A stretch of DNA of 64,000 nucleotides from the NCBI GenBank assembly GCA_965222065.1, contig OZ244933.1, positions 2,418,001 to 2,482,000 on the forward strand, read 5' to 3'. The notes beneath the pieces were generated by a model. It did not search any database. It was given only the letters and a program-made list of their open reading frames with translations, and was not told the origin of the DNA. The position numbers and the translations under genes were made by a program. Below, in pieces: positions 19,597 to 29,480 of this stretch; positions within the stretch are counted from its first letter, which is position 1; the number at the start of each line of letters is the position of its first letter. This stretch comes from GM7GCV1 sp965222065. Its GTDB lineage: Bacteria > Pseudomonadota > Gammaproteobacteria > Pseudomonadales > GM7GCV1.

Positions 19597-21261
19597 TCAG
19601 GCACGAGTAGCACTGAGTAGCTCTTCCGCGTGCTTAAGTGAGTGTTCCGAATCGGTATCACCACTTAGCATGCGGGCAATTTCTTTCGTGCGGCTGTCAT
19701 CGTCCAGGAGGAAAATCCGGGTCTGGGTACTATCCTGGTCGGCCTGTTTGACGACATTGAGCTGGTGGTGAGCGTTCGAGGCCACCTGGGCGAGGTGAGT
19801 GACACAAACCACCTGGGCATTACCGCTTAACTCTCGCAACTTGCGACCCACAACATTGGCGGTCGCACCACCGATGCCTACGTCGACCTCATCAAATACC
19901 AGTGTCGGCGTTTCACTGGTTTGTGCCGTCACCACTTGAATTGCGAGACTGACTCGGGAAAGTTCACCGCCAGAGGCAATTTTCCCGAGAGGTTTGTGTG
20001 TCTGTCCGGGGTTAGTACGTATTAAAAATTCACATTTCTCCAGTCCCCGGGCGGAAGGCTGGATGCTGTTTAACTGCACCAGCAGTTCGGCACCCTCCAT
20101 ATTGAGTTCGGAGAAATGTTTCTTCACGGAACTCGCCAGATCCAGCGCTGCCTGTTGGCGTTTCTTACTAAGCTGTTCTGCTTTTTCGAGGAAATTCTTC
20201 TCAAGCGTGGCGACTACCTGCTCCAGCGACTGCAGATTGTCGTCAAGGCCAGAGAGTTGTTCGAGTTCATGTGCCAGTGTTTCCGCATGTGCGGGCAGTT
20301 CGTCCGGTTCACAGCGGTGCTTTCGTGCCAGTTCAAAAGCGGCGGAAATGCGCTCTTCAACTTCGGCAAGGCGTTCCGGATTAAGCTCGATACTGTCGCT
20401 GAGCCGGCGCAGTGAATCGCGAGACTCCTCCAACTGCGTCAGGCCGGTCTCCAGCAGGTCCAGGCATTCGTCGAGGTCTTTATTGGTCAGGTCGATAGAC
20501 TGGACAAGTTGTAGTGTATGCCTCACTGCGCTTAGCGCATTATAGGAATCATCCTCACTGAGGACATTGCTGGCCTGGAAAAGGGTTTTGAGTATGTGTT
20601 CCGCATTGGCGAGCTGTTTCTGTTCCTGCTCCAGGGACTCAAATTCGCCTTCCTGTAACGCTAGATCGGAAAGCTCGGAAACCTGGTACTCAAGTAACTC
20701 ACGACGCTGGATTTGCTCATCCAGGCCACTTTTAAGCTGCTTTAACTCCGCGTTTTTGCCATGCCACTGCTGAAAGCAACGGGAAGTCTCAACTGCCAGT
20801 GCTTCCAGATCACCGTAGGCATCCAGTGTATCGAGCTGGTACTCGGGTTTAAGCAGGCACTGATGCTCATGTTGACTGTGAATACTGATAAGCAGTTCGG
20901 CAAATTCCCGCAACACGGCAAGTGTGACGGGCTGGCCGTTGATCCAGGCCTTTGAAGTTCCGTTGCTGTTGATAACCCGACGCAGGAGGCATTCGCCATC
21001 GGCATCGAGCATTTGCTCTTTCAAAAAATGTTTGGCGGACGTGAGTTTCTCTATATTGAAACGGGCGTGGATATCTGCCCGGTCGGCGCCGGTCCTGACC
21101 TGGTCAAAATCCGCCCGGTCACCCAGGGTCAGTCCCAGTGCACTAAGCAGGATGGACTTGCCGGCACCTGTCTCACCGGTGATGGCAGTGAGGCCAGCTT
21201 CAAAATCGATGTCGAGCTGTTCGACGAGCGCGTGATTTTTAACGCTTAATTGAGTGAGCAA
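19597..21261 (-). CDS. recN: DNA repair protein RecN
   Basis: A 554-residue SMC-like ATPase used in double-strand break repair. The N-terminal half-domain has Walker A TGETGAGKSILLSALGL. Long coiled-coil stretches occupy about residues 150-380, and the C-terminal half-domain has the ABC signature ASGGELSRVSLA and Walker B PTLVFDEVDVGIGG. The recN-grpE-dnaK-dnaJ neighbourhood is common in gammaproteobacteria. I saw no clear LexA box upstream. Confidence 0.95.
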   Translation of the reverse strand: MLTQLSVKNHALVEQLDIDFEAGLTAITGETGAGKSILLSALGLTLGDRADFDQVRTGADRADIHARFNIEKLTSAKHFLKEQMLDADGECLLRRVINSNGTSKAWINGQPVTLAVLREFAELLISIHSQHEHQCLLKPEYQLDTLDAYGDLEALAVETSRCFQQWHGKNAELKQLKSGLDEQIQRRELLEYQVSELSDLALQEGEFESLEQEQKQLANAEHILKTLFQASNVLSEDDSYNALSAVRHTLQLVQSIDLTNKDLDECLDLLETGLTQLEESRDSLRRLSDSIELNPERLAEVEERISAAFELARKHRCEPDELPAHAETLAHELEQLSGLDDNLQSLEQVVATLEKNFLEKAEQLSKKRQQAALDLASSVKKHFSELNMEGAELLVQLNSIQPSARGLEKCEFLIRTNPGQTHKPLGKIASGGELSRVSLAIQVVTAQTSETPTLVFDEVDVGIGGATANVVGRKLRELSGNAQVVCVTHLAQVASNAHHQLNVVKQADQDSTQTRIFLLDDDSRTKEIARMLSGDTDSEHSLKHAEELLSATRA

Positions 21262-21354
21262 TGTGTTCTCAAGGCTTGCTGAAATCAGGCCCCGATTCTA
21301 CACAGATAACCAGTCGGGAATCGACAAAAAACATCTTTGCCAATGGGCAGGCTT

Positions 21355-21513
21355 CTAGCTCAGGTTCAGATAAATCGCCAGTGCCAAAATAATGATAAAG
21401 ACGGCACCAAGTGTCGAAAAACCAAAAATGGCAACGCGATCAAGATATGTCAGTTCACTGGATTTCTTGCCAATACTGTCGCCCAGTAACGATTCGATTT
21501 GTTTGTCGTTCAC
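21355..21513 (-). CDS. small single-pass membrane protein, unknown function
   Basis: A 52-residue protein with a charged N-terminal half and one C-terminal transmembrane helix (AIFGFSTLGAVFIIILALAIYL). GTG 21513 is chosen because GGAGGA lies 7 bases upstream; a longer frame to 21537 has no such site. It lies between recN and the divergent grpE. I do not recognise the family. The C-terminal tail-anchor shape and the excellent ribosome-binding site argue that it is translated. Confidence 0.65.
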   Translation of the reverse strand: MNDKQIESLLGDSIGKKSSELTYLDRVAIFGFSTLGAVFIIILALAIYLNLS

Positions 21514-21683
21514 GACTCGTTCCTCCAAATACACCAATAAAGACCCGAGATAAGGGAGTCAGCCGTGGTACGGCCGAGTTGGGATTTTTTATATATTACA
21601 TGCAATTGGGCGCTGCACAATACGAGTTTTCAGTAAATTGACCGGTTTTTTGACAAAAAAATGCGATCCCCCGTCCTTTTTGT

Positions 21684-21709
21684 CTTGAAGGTCACACCCT
21701 TGTCCCCAT
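21684..21709 (+). promoter_or_regulatory. sigma-32 promoter of grpE
   Basis: CTTGAA (21684-21689), a 14-base spacer and CCCCAT (21704-21709, followed by AT) are an exact match to the heat-shock consensus, 36 bases upstream of the grpE start. Confidence 0.9.
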
Positions 21710-21745
21710 ATTCGAACCACCAACTTATCTTTTGGAGACTAAGCT

Positions 21746-22345
21746 TTGTCACAGAAAGAAACCGAGAATCAATCGGCCGAAGAACAACTCGATCAAGAGA
21801 AGAAAGCAGTGGAAGAGGGAACTGAACCTGAATCCGGTGAAACGGTAGAAGAGACGTCAAGTCAGTCAGGTGAAGATATGTCCCCCGAGGAAGAAATTGC
21901 CGAGCTGCAAGGGCAGTTGGAAAAGGCCAAAGAGGACGTACTTCGGGCACAGGCGGAAGTCATGAATATTCGCCGCCGTGCTGAAGGAGATGTTGAAAAA
22001 GCGCGCAAGTTTGCACTTGAACGATTTGTCGGTGACCTGCTTCCCGTTGTGGACAACCTGGATCGAGCCCTCGCGGCGATTGATGTCGAAGACGAATCAC
22101 TGAAGTCGGTTGTTGAAGGAATTGAACTTACCCGTAAATCGTTTCTGGATACCCTGGAAAAAAACCAGGTCAAGTCGATCGACCCGGCGGGAGAACCCTT
22201 TAACCCTGAAGAGCATCAGGCCATGACCATGGTTCCAAGCCCTGATGTTGAACCAAATACGGTTTTGGAGGTTTTTCAAAAAGGCTACAGCCTCAATGGC
22301 CGTTTGATCCGACCGGCAATGGTGGTGGTCAGCAAATCTGAATAA
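21746..22345 (+). CDS. grpE: nucleotide exchange factor GrpE
   Basis: A 199-residue cochaperone that drives ADP release from DnaK. An acidic, disordered N-terminus is followed by a long coiled coil (about residues 50-100) and the C-terminal GrpE beta domain with the signature [20 protein letters not shown]. The start is an unusual TTG (21746), supported by GGAG 8 bases upstream and by the absence of an ATG in a suitable place. A perfect heat-shock promoter precedes it, and dnaK follows. Confidence 0.95.
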   Translation: MSQKETENQSAEEQLDQEKKAVEEGTEPESGETVEETSSQSGEDMSPEEEIAELQGQLEKAKEDVLRAQAEVMNIRRRAEGDVEKARKFALERFVGDLLPVVDNLDRALAAIDVEDESLKSVVEGIELTRKSFLDTLEKNQVKSIDPAGEPFNPEEHQAMTMVPSPDVEPNTVLEVFQKGYSLNGRLIRPAMVVVSKSE

Positions 22346-22361
22346 TAAGCAGTCGCTGGGC

Positions 22362-22389
22362 TTGAAAACTGAATTCGTAAACCTATATC
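22362..22389 (+). promoter_or_regulatory. probable sigma-32 promoter of dnaK
   Basis: CTTGAA (22362-22367) is followed after 14 bases by ACCTATAT (22382-22389), which matches CCCCATnT with two mismatches. The identical -35 box and spacer length in the clpB and grpE promoters support the call. Confidence 0.6.
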
Positions 22390-22458
22390 TGAATCATGAA
22401 TAACTCGATCGCCAAATTGGTTTAGGCGATTGAAAAACTGAAAATACTGGAGACCGTA

Positions 22459-24381
22459 ATGGGCAAAATTATTGGAATCGACTTGGGTACAACCAACTCC
22501 TGTGTGGCTGTACTCGATGGAGATAAAGTTCGAGTAATCGAAAACTCTGAAGGTGATCGCACAACGCCGTCCATCGTTGCTTTTTCTGATGATGGCGAGA
22601 CGCTGGTAGGTCAGTCTGCCAAGCGTCAGGCGGTAACCAACCCCAGCAATACCTTGTTCGCCGTCAAGCGTCTTATCGGACGTCGCTTTGAAGACAAGGT
22701 AGTGCAAAAAGACATCAAAATGGTGCCTTACAAGATTATTGAGGCTGACAATGGTGATGCCTGGGTAGAAGTGAAGGGTGACAAAAAAGCACCGCCCCAG
22801 ATTTCTGCCGAAGTGCTGAAAAAAATGAAGAAAACCGCCGAAGACTATCTTGGTGAGAAAATCACCGAGGCGGTGATCACCGTGCCTGCGTACTTCAACG
22901 ACTCCCAGCGCCAGGCAACCAAGGATGCTGGCAAGATTGCCGGTCTGGATGTTAAGCGTATTATCAACGAGCCGACGGCAGCCGCCCTGGCCTATGGCCT
23001 GGATAAAGATGCCAAGGGTGATCGCACTGTGGCGGTCTATGACCTTGGTGGTGGTACCTTCGACGTATCCATCATTGAAATTGCCGATGTTGACGGTGAA
23101 AAACAATTTGAGGTTCTGGCAACCAACGGGGATACCTTCCTTGGTGGTGAAGACTTCGACCTGGCGTTGATCAACTATCTGGCCGAACAGTTCAAGAAAG
23201 AAAACTCCATTGAACTGCACAGCGATCCGCTGGCCATGCAGCGTCTAAAAGAAGCGGCGGAGAAAGCCAAGATTGAGCTGTCATCCAGCCAGCAAACGGA
23301 AGTTAACCTGCCTTACATTACAGCGGACAACACTGGTCCCAAGCACCTGGTCGTCAAACTGACCCGGGCCAAACTGGAATCCCTGGTAGAAGATCTGGTT
23401 CAGCGTTCCATGGAACCCTGCAAGATCGCATTGAAAGACGCAGATATGTCCGCCAGCGAAATTGACGAAGTCATTCTGGTGGGCGGCCAAACACGTATGC
23501 CGCTGGTTCAGGCAAAAGTGAAAGAGTTCTTTGGCAAGGATCCCCGCAAGGATGTGAACCCTGATGAAGCCGTTGCCATCGGTGCTGCCTTGCAAGGTGC
23601 GGTACTTTCCGGTGACGTAAAAGATGTCCTGTTGCTTGATGTAACGCCATTGAGCCTTGGTATCGAAACCCTGGGCGGCGTGGCGACTCCACTGATCGAG
23701 AAAAATACCACGATTCCAACCAAGAAATCGCAAACCTTCTCGACGGCGGAAGACAACCAGACAGCGGTAACTATTCATGTGGTACAGGGTGAGCGCAAGC
23801 AGGCATCCGAGAACAAGTCCCTGGGACGTTTCGACCTGGCTGACATTCCTCCCTCGCCTCGTGGCATGCCACAGATTGAGGTGACGTTTGATATTGATGC
23901 CAACGGTATCCTTAATGTGTCCGCCAAAGACAAGGCGACAGGCAAGGAACAGTCCATTGTAATTAAGGCGTCTTCAGGTCTTTCCGAGGAAGAGATCGAC
24001 AAGATGGTCTCCGAAGCCGAGGCTCATGCCGAAGAGGACAAGAAGTTCGAGGAACTTATCCAGGCACGTAATGGTGCAGAGGGCCTTGCGCATGCCACTC
24101 GAAAAACACTGAGAGAAGCCGAAGACAAAGTGGATTCATCCGAAAAGTCTGAGATCGAAGCGGCGATCGAGGAAGTTGAAACTGCCTGCAAGGGCGACGA
24201 CGTCGAAGCGATCAACAACGCTGTTGAGAAGCTGACCACTGTCTCCAGCAACCTTGCCCAGAAACTTTATTCTGAGCAGCAGGCAGGAACAGGCGCTGGA
24301 GCTGAGGACGCCTCAGGCGATAGCGCTGAAGACGTCGTCGATGCTGAGTTCGAAGAAGTCAACGACGACGACAAGAAGTAA
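22459..24381 (+). CDS. dnaK: chaperone DnaK (Hsp70)
   Basis: A 640-residue Hsp70 of normal length. The ATPase domain starts with [17 protein letters not shown] and includes the phosphate-2 motif [13 protein letters not shown] and the adenosine motif [14 protein letters not shown]. The substrate-binding domain follows the linker ([19 protein letters not shown]). The lid ends in an acidic tail with the typical [13 protein letters not shown] end. ATG 22459 follows TGGAG. It works with DnaJ and GrpE, encoded on either side. Confidence 0.98.
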   Translation: MGKIIGIDLGTTNSCVAVLDGDKVRVIENSEGDRTTPSIVAFSDDGETLVGQSAKRQAVTNPSNTLFAVKRLIGRRFEDKVVQKDIKMVPYKIIEADNGDAWVEVKGDKKAPPQISAEVLKKMKKTAEDYLGEKITEAVITVPAYFNDSQRQATKDAGKIAGLDVKRIINEPTAAALAYGLDKDAKGDRTVAVYDLGGGTFDVSIIEIADVDGEKQFEVLATNGDTFLGGEDFDLALINYLAEQFKKENSIELHSDPLAMQRLKEAAEKAKIELSSSQQTEVNLPYITADNTGPKHLVVKLTRAKLESLVEDLVQRSMEPCKIALKDADMSASEIDEVILVGGQTRMPLVQAKVKEFFGKDPRKDVNPDEAVAIGAALQGAVLSGDVKDVLLLDVTPLSLGIETLGGVATPLIEKNTTIPTKKSQTFSTAEDNQTAVTIHVVQGERKQASENKSLGRFDLADIPPSPRGMPQIEVTFDIDANGILNVSAKDKATGKEQSIVIKASSGLSEEEIDKMVSEAEAHAEEDKKFEELIQARNGAEGLAHATRKTLREAEDKVDSSEKSEIEAAIEEVETACKGDDVEAINNAVEKLTTVSSNLAQKLYSEQQAGTGAGAEDASGDSAEDVVDAEFEEVNDDDKK

Positions 24382-24432
24382 GCTGTTTTTCGGGCGATGA
24401 CATTACCGGTCGCTTGAAAGCAGCACGGCGAT

Positions 24433-24469
24433 AACAAATGCGGAGTTGGGCGACCACTCCGCTTTTGTT
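24433..24469 (+). terminator. terminator or attenuator between dnaK and dnaJ
   Basis: GCGGAGT (24440-24446) pairs with ACTCCGC (24456-24462), flanked by AACAAA and TTTTGTT, which extend the pairing and supply a T-rich end. A second small hairpin, TGTGCC-CTCA-GGCACA, follows at 24481-24496. It would reduce read-through from dnaK into dnaJ. Confidence 0.65.
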
Positions 24470-24538
24470 GTATATAGACCTGTGCCCTCAGGCACAGACA
24501 GATCGACTGGCAATAAAGAAACAGAAAGTAGCGAAAAA

Positions 24539-25648
24539 GTGTCAAAACGAGATTATTACGAAGTCCTGGGCGTAAGCCGTAACGTCGATGAAAAAGAGCT
24601 GAAAAAGGCCTATCGTCGGGTTGCCATGAAATACCACCCGGACCGGGCCCCAGGTGATAAAGAATCCGAAGACAAGTTCAAGGAGGCCAGTGAAGCCTAC
24701 GAAATTCTTTCGGATCCTGAAAAACGCGCCGCCTATGATCGCTTTGGCCACGACGGGGTCAATGCTCATGGGATGGGCGGAGGCGGCTTTAGTGCCGGCG
24801 GTTTCGAAGATATTTTTGGTGATGTATTTGGCGACATTTTTGGAGGTGGCCGACGCCGACCTCGTCGTGGATCCGACTTGCAATACACTCTGGAGCTCAG
24901 CCTGGAAGAGGCGGTAGCGGGGACGGAGACAAGCATCCGTATTCCCACGCTGGTCTCCTGTAAAACCTGCGATGGCTCAGGTGCCAAACCTGGAACCAGC
25001 AAGAAAGCCTGTGGCACCTGTCATGGACAGGGACGTGTTGGTATGCGCACCCCCCTTGGCACCATTGAGCAAAGCTGCCCCCATTGCCATGGTCAGGGGC
25101 AAGTGATTTCTGATCCGTGCACGACCTGCCATGGCCAGGGGCGCGTTCAGGAACACAAAACCTTGTCAGTCAAGGTGCCTGCCGGTGTGGATACCGGAGA
25201 TCGTATCCGCCTGTCAGGGGAGGGCGAAGCAGGTCCTGAAGGTGCACCTCCCGGTGATCTTTATGTGCAGGTTCTTGTGCGTGAGCACAAGATTTTCAGG
25301 CGAGATGGTGCTGACCTGCATTGTGAAATCCCTATTTCATTTGTCGATGCGGCCCTGGGCGGTGAGATTCAAGTGCCTACTCTCAACGGCAAGGTGAAGT
25401 TGCATATTCCTGCCGAAACGCAAACAGGCAAGCTTTTCCGTTTACGTGGCAAGGGCGTTAAACCTGTGCGTGGGGGCCTTGTGGGTGATCTTCTCTGTCG
25501 GGTTGTGGTTGAAACCCCTGTGCGGCTAACGGATAAACAAAAGTCCATGCTGGAGCAACTGCGTGGTTCCATGGAAGACAAAAACTCCCCCAAGTCCAAG
25601 TCCTGGCTGGATGGCGTAAAAGCGTTTTTTGATAGCCTGACTCCCTAG
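24539..25648 (+). CDS. dnaJ: chaperone DnaJ (Hsp40)
   Basis: A 369-residue class A J-protein. It has a J domain with the HPD motif ([11 protein letters not shown]), a Gly/Phe-rich linker ([19 protein letters not shown]), then four zinc-finger repeats ([32 protein letters not shown]) and the C-terminal substrate-binding domains. The start is GTG 24539, giving the family N-terminus (M/V)[11 protein letters not shown]; the frame is open upstream to 24446 but that part has no homology. It stimulates DnaK ATPase. Confidence 0.97.
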   Translation: MSKRDYYEVLGVSRNVDEKELKKAYRRVAMKYHPDRAPGDKESEDKFKEASEAYEILSDPEKRAAYDRFGHDGVNAHGMGGGGFSAGGFEDIFGDVFGDIFGGGRRRPRRGSDLQYTLELSLEEAVAGTETSIRIPTLVSCKTCDGSGAKPGTSKKACGTCHGQGRVGMRTPLGTIEQSCPHCHGQGQVISDPCTTCHGQGRVQEHKTLSVKVPAGVDTGDRIRLSGEGEAGPEGAPPGDLYVQVLVREHKIFRRDGADLHCEIPISFVDAALGGEIQVPTLNGKVKLHIPAETQTGKLFRLRGKGVKPVRGGLVGDLLCRVVVETPVRLTDKQKSMLEQLRGSMEDKNSPKSKSWLDGVKAFFDSLTP

Positions 25649-25740
25649 GCTATGATCTCGAAGACGGGGTCTGCGTAAATTTTGCGCTGGCCCCGTATCA
25701 GGACTGCTAGACTATCCCGGTATCCTAATCGGAGATATAT

Positions 25741-26556
25741 GTGCAAATTGCCCTTCAGGTTAAGCCACAACCACTCTGGATTGCTTCTGTCTCCCTGGCG
25801 CTGACAGGTACCCTGATACTTACCTGGTTGCCAGAACTGGATCGGGCGGCACAGGATTATCTGGCAAACGCACTATCAGATAATCTGGTGATTTATGCCA
25901 GTGCACGCGCCCTTAACGCACTAATATCCGTCATACAGTCCATTGAGCTCAGCTTTAGCCTGGGTGCCGGCGTCGCGGTTAATCTCGGTGAGGCCCTGGA
26001 CCCGCTCAATGATCTGATTGAACGCTTTTCAGGTTTTATTCTCTATGGTCTGGCTGGTCTGGGCATACAGCAAATTGCGTTAACCGCAACATCCAGCATA
26101 CCTGCCAAAGTCGTATTGAGCCTGGCACTGGTTGTTGGTTTTTTTTGGTGGCTGTTTGCTGAGGAAGGCTTGCCCAAATGGGCGAAAAAATTGCTGGTCT
26201 TCCTGCTGATGCTTCGCTTTGTATTCGCTGTTGAAGTTGGCGTGAGTTGGCTTCTGGATAAAGCCTACTTTGAGGCGCATCAACAGGAAGCGATTTCGAC
26301 ACTGGATATCGCCAAAAGCAGGCTGGACCGGGTCAGGGATCAATATATAGAGGCAGTGGATGACCGTGGTGTTTTTAGTGGTATCTGGAGTACAGCCAGG
26401 CAGATCATAGGTACTGAGGAGCAGGACGGCATTGCCGATCTGGCCGCCGTGGCCGTTGTCCAGTTGATTGTGATTATCCTGTTGCGCAGCATCCTCTTGC
26501 CGATATTTTTTGTCTGGCTGATGTTTTTCCTGTTCAGGCGGTTTATTCCAGACTAG
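25741..26556 (+). CDS. predicted integral membrane protein, unknown function
   Basis: A 271-residue protein with about six hydrophobic segments. A first helix near residue 20 is followed by an amphipathic region (residues 40-95), paired helices around residues 100-165 and a charged loop that looks periplasmic or cytosolic (about 175-230). Two strongly hydrophobic helices end the protein (LAAVAVVQLIVIILLRSILL, FFVWLMFFLFRRFI). The start is GTG 25741, with GGAG 6 bases upstream. I do not recognise a family. It follows dnaJ by 92 bases, across a hairpin at 25663-25697 that may terminate the dnaJ transcript. Confidence 0.75.
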   Translation: MQIALQVKPQPLWIASVSLALTGTLILTWLPELDRAAQDYLANALSDNLVIYASARALNALISVIQSIELSFSLGAGVAVNLGEALDPLNDLIERFSGFILYGLAGLGIQQIALTATSSIPAKVVLSLALVVGFFWWLFAEEGLPKWAKKLLVFLLMLRFVFAVEVGVSWLLDKAYFEAHQQEAISTLDIAKSRLDRVRDQYIEAVDDRGVFSGIWSTARQIIGTEEQDGIADLAAVAVVQLIVIILLRSILLPIFFVWLMFFLFRRFIPD

Positions 26557-26570
26557 TTCGCGGGGGCAGC

Positions 26571-26783
26571 TTATGAAAGCGCGAAACGAACAAGCAACAA
26601 CACCGTGAAAATAAAAATCACGGTAAAAATAATGCCCGAAGCAATATAAACCCAGATATTTCCGTGCTGGAAATCCTGTTCCCGGTTTTTGCTCGACTGA
26701 ACGCCAAACGCGGCGGCCAGGGTGCTTTGGATAATGGCCTTAAGCCCGGGTTTTTTGTCGTTTTTTTTATTTGAATCGTTCAT
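26571..26783 (-). CDS. DUF2970 family small membrane protein
   Basis: A 70-residue protein matching the DUF2970 pattern: a Lys-rich N-terminus, the core STLAAAFGVQSSKNREQDFQ and a single C-terminal transmembrane helix (IIFTVIFIFTVLLLVRFAL). ATG 26783 is preferred to an in-frame TTG 6 bases upstream. The family is common in gammaproteobacteria and has no known function. It is convergent with the preceding membrane-protein gene, 14 bases away. Confidence 0.8.
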   Translation of the reverse strand: MNDSNKKNDKKPGLKAIIQSTLAAAFGVQSSKNREQDFQHGNIWVYIASGIIFTVIFIFTVLLLVRFALS

Positions 26784-27071
26784 ATGCAAATATTAACAGC
26801 CAAAACCTGGTCTGACATTCATGCACATCCTTTTTGTCACTAAAATCAGCATGTGAGTTCGTATTTGCATGTAGTAACCGGATGTCAGTGCTTATAGCCG
26901 TGAGATAGTTTTGTTTTATCAGGTAGCCTTATTCTACCCACAGGTTCAGTTGTTTCCCTTTGTATCTTAGGATACGAAGATTGAAGGAGTGGAACAGACC
27001 GCTATGTCTTGACATTCTTTTAGTGGCAACGAAGAGTACGCTGACATAATTATAACCTTTGGAGAACCCTA

Positions 27072-28142
27072 ATGGTCTGGCTGATTTTACTTGCCAGCTT
27101 GCTGCTTTTAATTGTTGGTGCGGATCTGCTGGTTCGCGGTGCCGCACGGCTGGCTGCCGGTTTTGGAGTGCCGGTTCTTGTTATCGGCTTGACTGTGGTG
27201 GCCTTTGGCACCAGTGCTCCTGAGCTTGCTGTCAGCGTAAAATCGGCCTGGTCCGATCAGGCGCAGTTGGCAATCGCCAATGTGGTGGGCAGTAATATTT
27301 TTAATGTCTTGTTCATTCTTGGCCTGGCAGCGCTGATCTCGCCGCTGCTGGTTTCCTCCCAGCTAATTCGGCAAGATGTGCCCATCATGATTGTCGTGTC
27401 CCTAGTAGCTTTCCTGATGATCTGGAATGGCACTATTGACAAGGTCGAAGCACTATTGCTGTTTATGGGATTGCTTGTATATACCGGCTTTTTATTTTTT
27501 CAGGGTCGACAGCGAGGTTCCGAAGCCGGGGATGAAGAGGTTGGGGCACTAATACAAACAAACAGGCCACTGTGGTACAACCTTTTATTGGTAGCTGCGG
27601 GCTTGGTAATGCTGGTTTGGGGCTCTCGTTGGCTCGTAGATAGTTCAGTCAATATTGCCTCCACTTTGGGAGTGAGTGAAGCGGTGATTGGCTTGACCAT
27701 TGTTGCTGCCGGCACTTCCTTGCCAGAGGTAATGACTTCCATCGTTGCCACTTTACGTGGCGAACGCGACATTGCTATTGGCAATGTAGTAGGCAGTAAT
27801 ATTTTTAATATTCTTGGTGTACTGGGCTTGTCTGGACTGATATCACCTGAACCTTTGCTTGCGGGGGGGCAATTGGCCGGTGTTGATTTGCCGGTGATGC
27901 TGGCAGTGGCCGTACTCTGTTTCCCACTGTTTTTTGTCGGTAGCAAACTAAACCGGTTTGAAGGGGGTATGTTTCTTTTGCTTTACCTTGCATATGTTTG
28001 GTATTTGGTAGCCATGGCCCTGTCGCTGCCCCAGTTAGCGATATTGCGTGCGGCCATTATGTATTTGTTGATTCCTTTGGTAATACTCTATTTATTTTTT
28101 ACGTTACTAAAGGATTATCGGCGCCGCTATCAACAACTATAA
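27072..28142 (+). CDS. calcium/sodium antiporter (CaCA family, YrbG-like)
   Basis: A 356-residue antiporter with about ten helices and the two diagnostic alpha repeats. Repeat 1 is GTSAPELAVSV...NVVGSNIFNVLFILGL and repeat 2 is GTSLPEVMTSI...NVVGSNIFNILGVLGL; the acidic residues in these repeats bind Ca2+ and Na+. It should exchange cytosolic Ca2+ for Na+ or protons at the inner membrane. The start ATG 27072 follows TTGGAG. A second, more distant CaCA protein is encoded at 37181-38200. Confidence 0.92.
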   Translation: MVWLILLASLLLLIVGADLLVRGAARLAAGFGVPVLVIGLTVVAFGTSAPELAVSVKSAWSDQAQLAIANVVGSNIFNVLFILGLAALISPLLVSSQLIRQDVPIMIVVSLVAFLMIWNGTIDKVEALLLFMGLLVYTGFLFFQGRQRGSEAGDEEVGALIQTNRPLWYNLLLVAAGLVMLVWGSRWLVDSSVNIASTLGVSEAVIGLTIVAAGTSLPEVMTSIVATLRGERDIAIGNVVGSNIFNILGVLGLSGLISPEPLLAGGQLAGVDLPVMLAVAVLCFPLFFVGSKLNRFEGGMFLLLYLAYVWYLVAMALSLPQLAILRAAIMYLLIPLVILYLFFTLLKDYRRRYQQL

Positions 28143-28195
28143 GCCAACAAACACAAATGACCTTGATATAAACCCCAATATTATAAGAACAACTT

Positions 28196-29200
28196 ATGCA
28201 GGCAATTGACAATCTTAACAATGAACCCGTATTACTCGCCGCTTGGCTATTAGACGGTAAAGGCGGAGGAAGGGAACTGGATTTAAACGGGATAAAAAAC
28301 TGGGTGCCGGATCAGGGTGCTCTTTGGCTGCACCTGGACCGAGAAAGCCCGGCAGCGCGGGAATGGATTAGCGGGGAAAGTGATATTGACCCCATCTCCC
28401 TGGATGCCATGTTTGAAGAAGAGAGCCGACCACGCTGCACTCTCTGTGAAAGAGGCGAATACCTGATCATCAACTTGCGCACGCCCAATATTAATCCCGA
28501 AGAGGAGGTAGACGACATGCTTTCGGTTCGACTTTGGACCGATGGCAACCGTATTGTTACCACGCGTCGCCTGCCTATCCGTGCCTTGCAAGCCATTGAC
28601 GAACGCTTAAAAAAGCATCGTGGCCCATTAAATGCCTCTGATTTCGTGGAAACCCTCTGCCGCTTGGTTACAGAAACCATTATTCATGTATTAAGTGATT
28701 TGGAGGATCAAATCATCGAGACTGAAAAAGCGCTTACCAACCCGCAATTAACTGGAGCTGAAAGTCAAAATCATTTAATTATTATGCAGCGTAAGGTTAT
28801 TAATTTGCGTCGCTATATTGTTTTTCAGCCCAGTGTTTTGTATGAACTGGAGCAGGGTGCACCGGAGTTTTTGCAAGAAAAGGATCTGCGGCAAATAAGA
28901 GACGCTGCTCAAAAAATGAAATACGCTCAAAGCTGGGTAGAGTCCTTATACGATCGAAGTTTTAATTGTCAGCAACAAATGTACATGCGTGTTACTACTC
29001 GCACTGGAAGAACAACTTATCTGCTCACAGTCGTTGCCAGTATTTTTCTGCCACTTACTTTTTTAACGGGGCTACTGGGTGCCAATATTGGTGGTATTCC
29101 TGGTGCTGACTATCCTATGGCCTTTTGGCTGTTCAGCGGGCTTTGTTTGCTGGTTATTGCAGTGCAGTTGCTGCTGCTCAAATATTTGCATTGGTTTTAA
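28196..29200 (+). CDS. zntB: CorA-superfamily divalent cation transporter, ZntB type
   Basis: A 334-residue protein. The large soluble N-terminal domain is alpha/beta with long helices, and two C-terminal transmembrane helices follow. Between these is the selectivity loop GANIGGIPG, which corresponds to the G(V/I)N-GGIPG signature of ZntB rather than the YGMN of magnesium CorA. ZntB pentamers move Zn2+ across the inner membrane. The alanine at the middle position of the GxN motif is a mild departure. The gene starts 53 bases after the antiporter gene, so the two may be co-transcribed. Confidence 0.85.
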   Translation: MQAIDNLNNEPVLLAAWLLDGKGGGRELDLNGIKNWVPDQGALWLHLDRESPAAREWISGESDIDPISLDAMFEEESRPRCTLCERGEYLIINLRTPNINPEEEVDDMLSVRLWTDGNRIVTTRRLPIRALQAIDERLKKHRGPLNASDFVETLCRLVTETIIHVLSDLEDQIIETEKALTNPQLTGAESQNHLIIMQRKVINLRRYIVFQPSVLYELEQGAPEFLQEKDLRQIRDAAQKMKYAQSWVESLYDRSFNCQQQMYMRVTTRTGRTTYLLTVVASIFLPLTFLTGLLGANIGGIPGADYPMAFWLFSGLCLLVIAVQLLLLKYLHWF

Positions 29201-29320
29201 CAGAGATATTGTTATACGTACCATTGGTGGTAAGAGCCCATGATTTCGAGTGCTGTGTGGCCAAAAAGTTTTGTTGGAAGATTGCAATAGAAAGCGGCCC
29301 GGAAATGGTGGTACGGTAAG

Positions 29321-29340
29321 TGTCGAAAGAGCTTTCGACA
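29321..29340. repeat. 20-base palindrome
   Basis: TGTCGAAAG-AG-CTTTCGACA is a perfect inverted repeat with a 2-base centre, in the gap between zntB and the short-chain dehydrogenase gene. It could be a DNA operator or a hairpin. No T tract follows. Confidence 0.5.
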
Positions 29341-29381
29341 AATTGGCCATTGTTCGTGGCTAAAGAAATACACGGGCTAAG

Positions 29382-29408
29382 ATAACCGCCCGGTAGACGG
29401 GCGGTTAT
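29382..29408. terminator. strong hairpin, probable terminator after zntB
   Basis: ATAACCGCCCG and CGGGCGGTTAT form an 11-bp perfect stem with loop GTAGA. The following sequence (CATATTG) is not T-rich, so termination is inferred from stem strength and from its position between two genes on the same strand. Confidence 0.5.
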
Positions 29409-29480
29409 CATATTGATTGCATAATAGATGCATAGGCGCCAAGAAACTTAAGTATGAATTTGTCAAAAAGGGATAAAACC

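Noticed and set aside
29125..29411. Short overlapping frames on both strands between zntB and the dehydrogenase gene
   Set aside because: The plus frame is mostly inside zntB in another frame, and the minus frame has no ribosome-binding site or domain. The gap holds palindromes instead.
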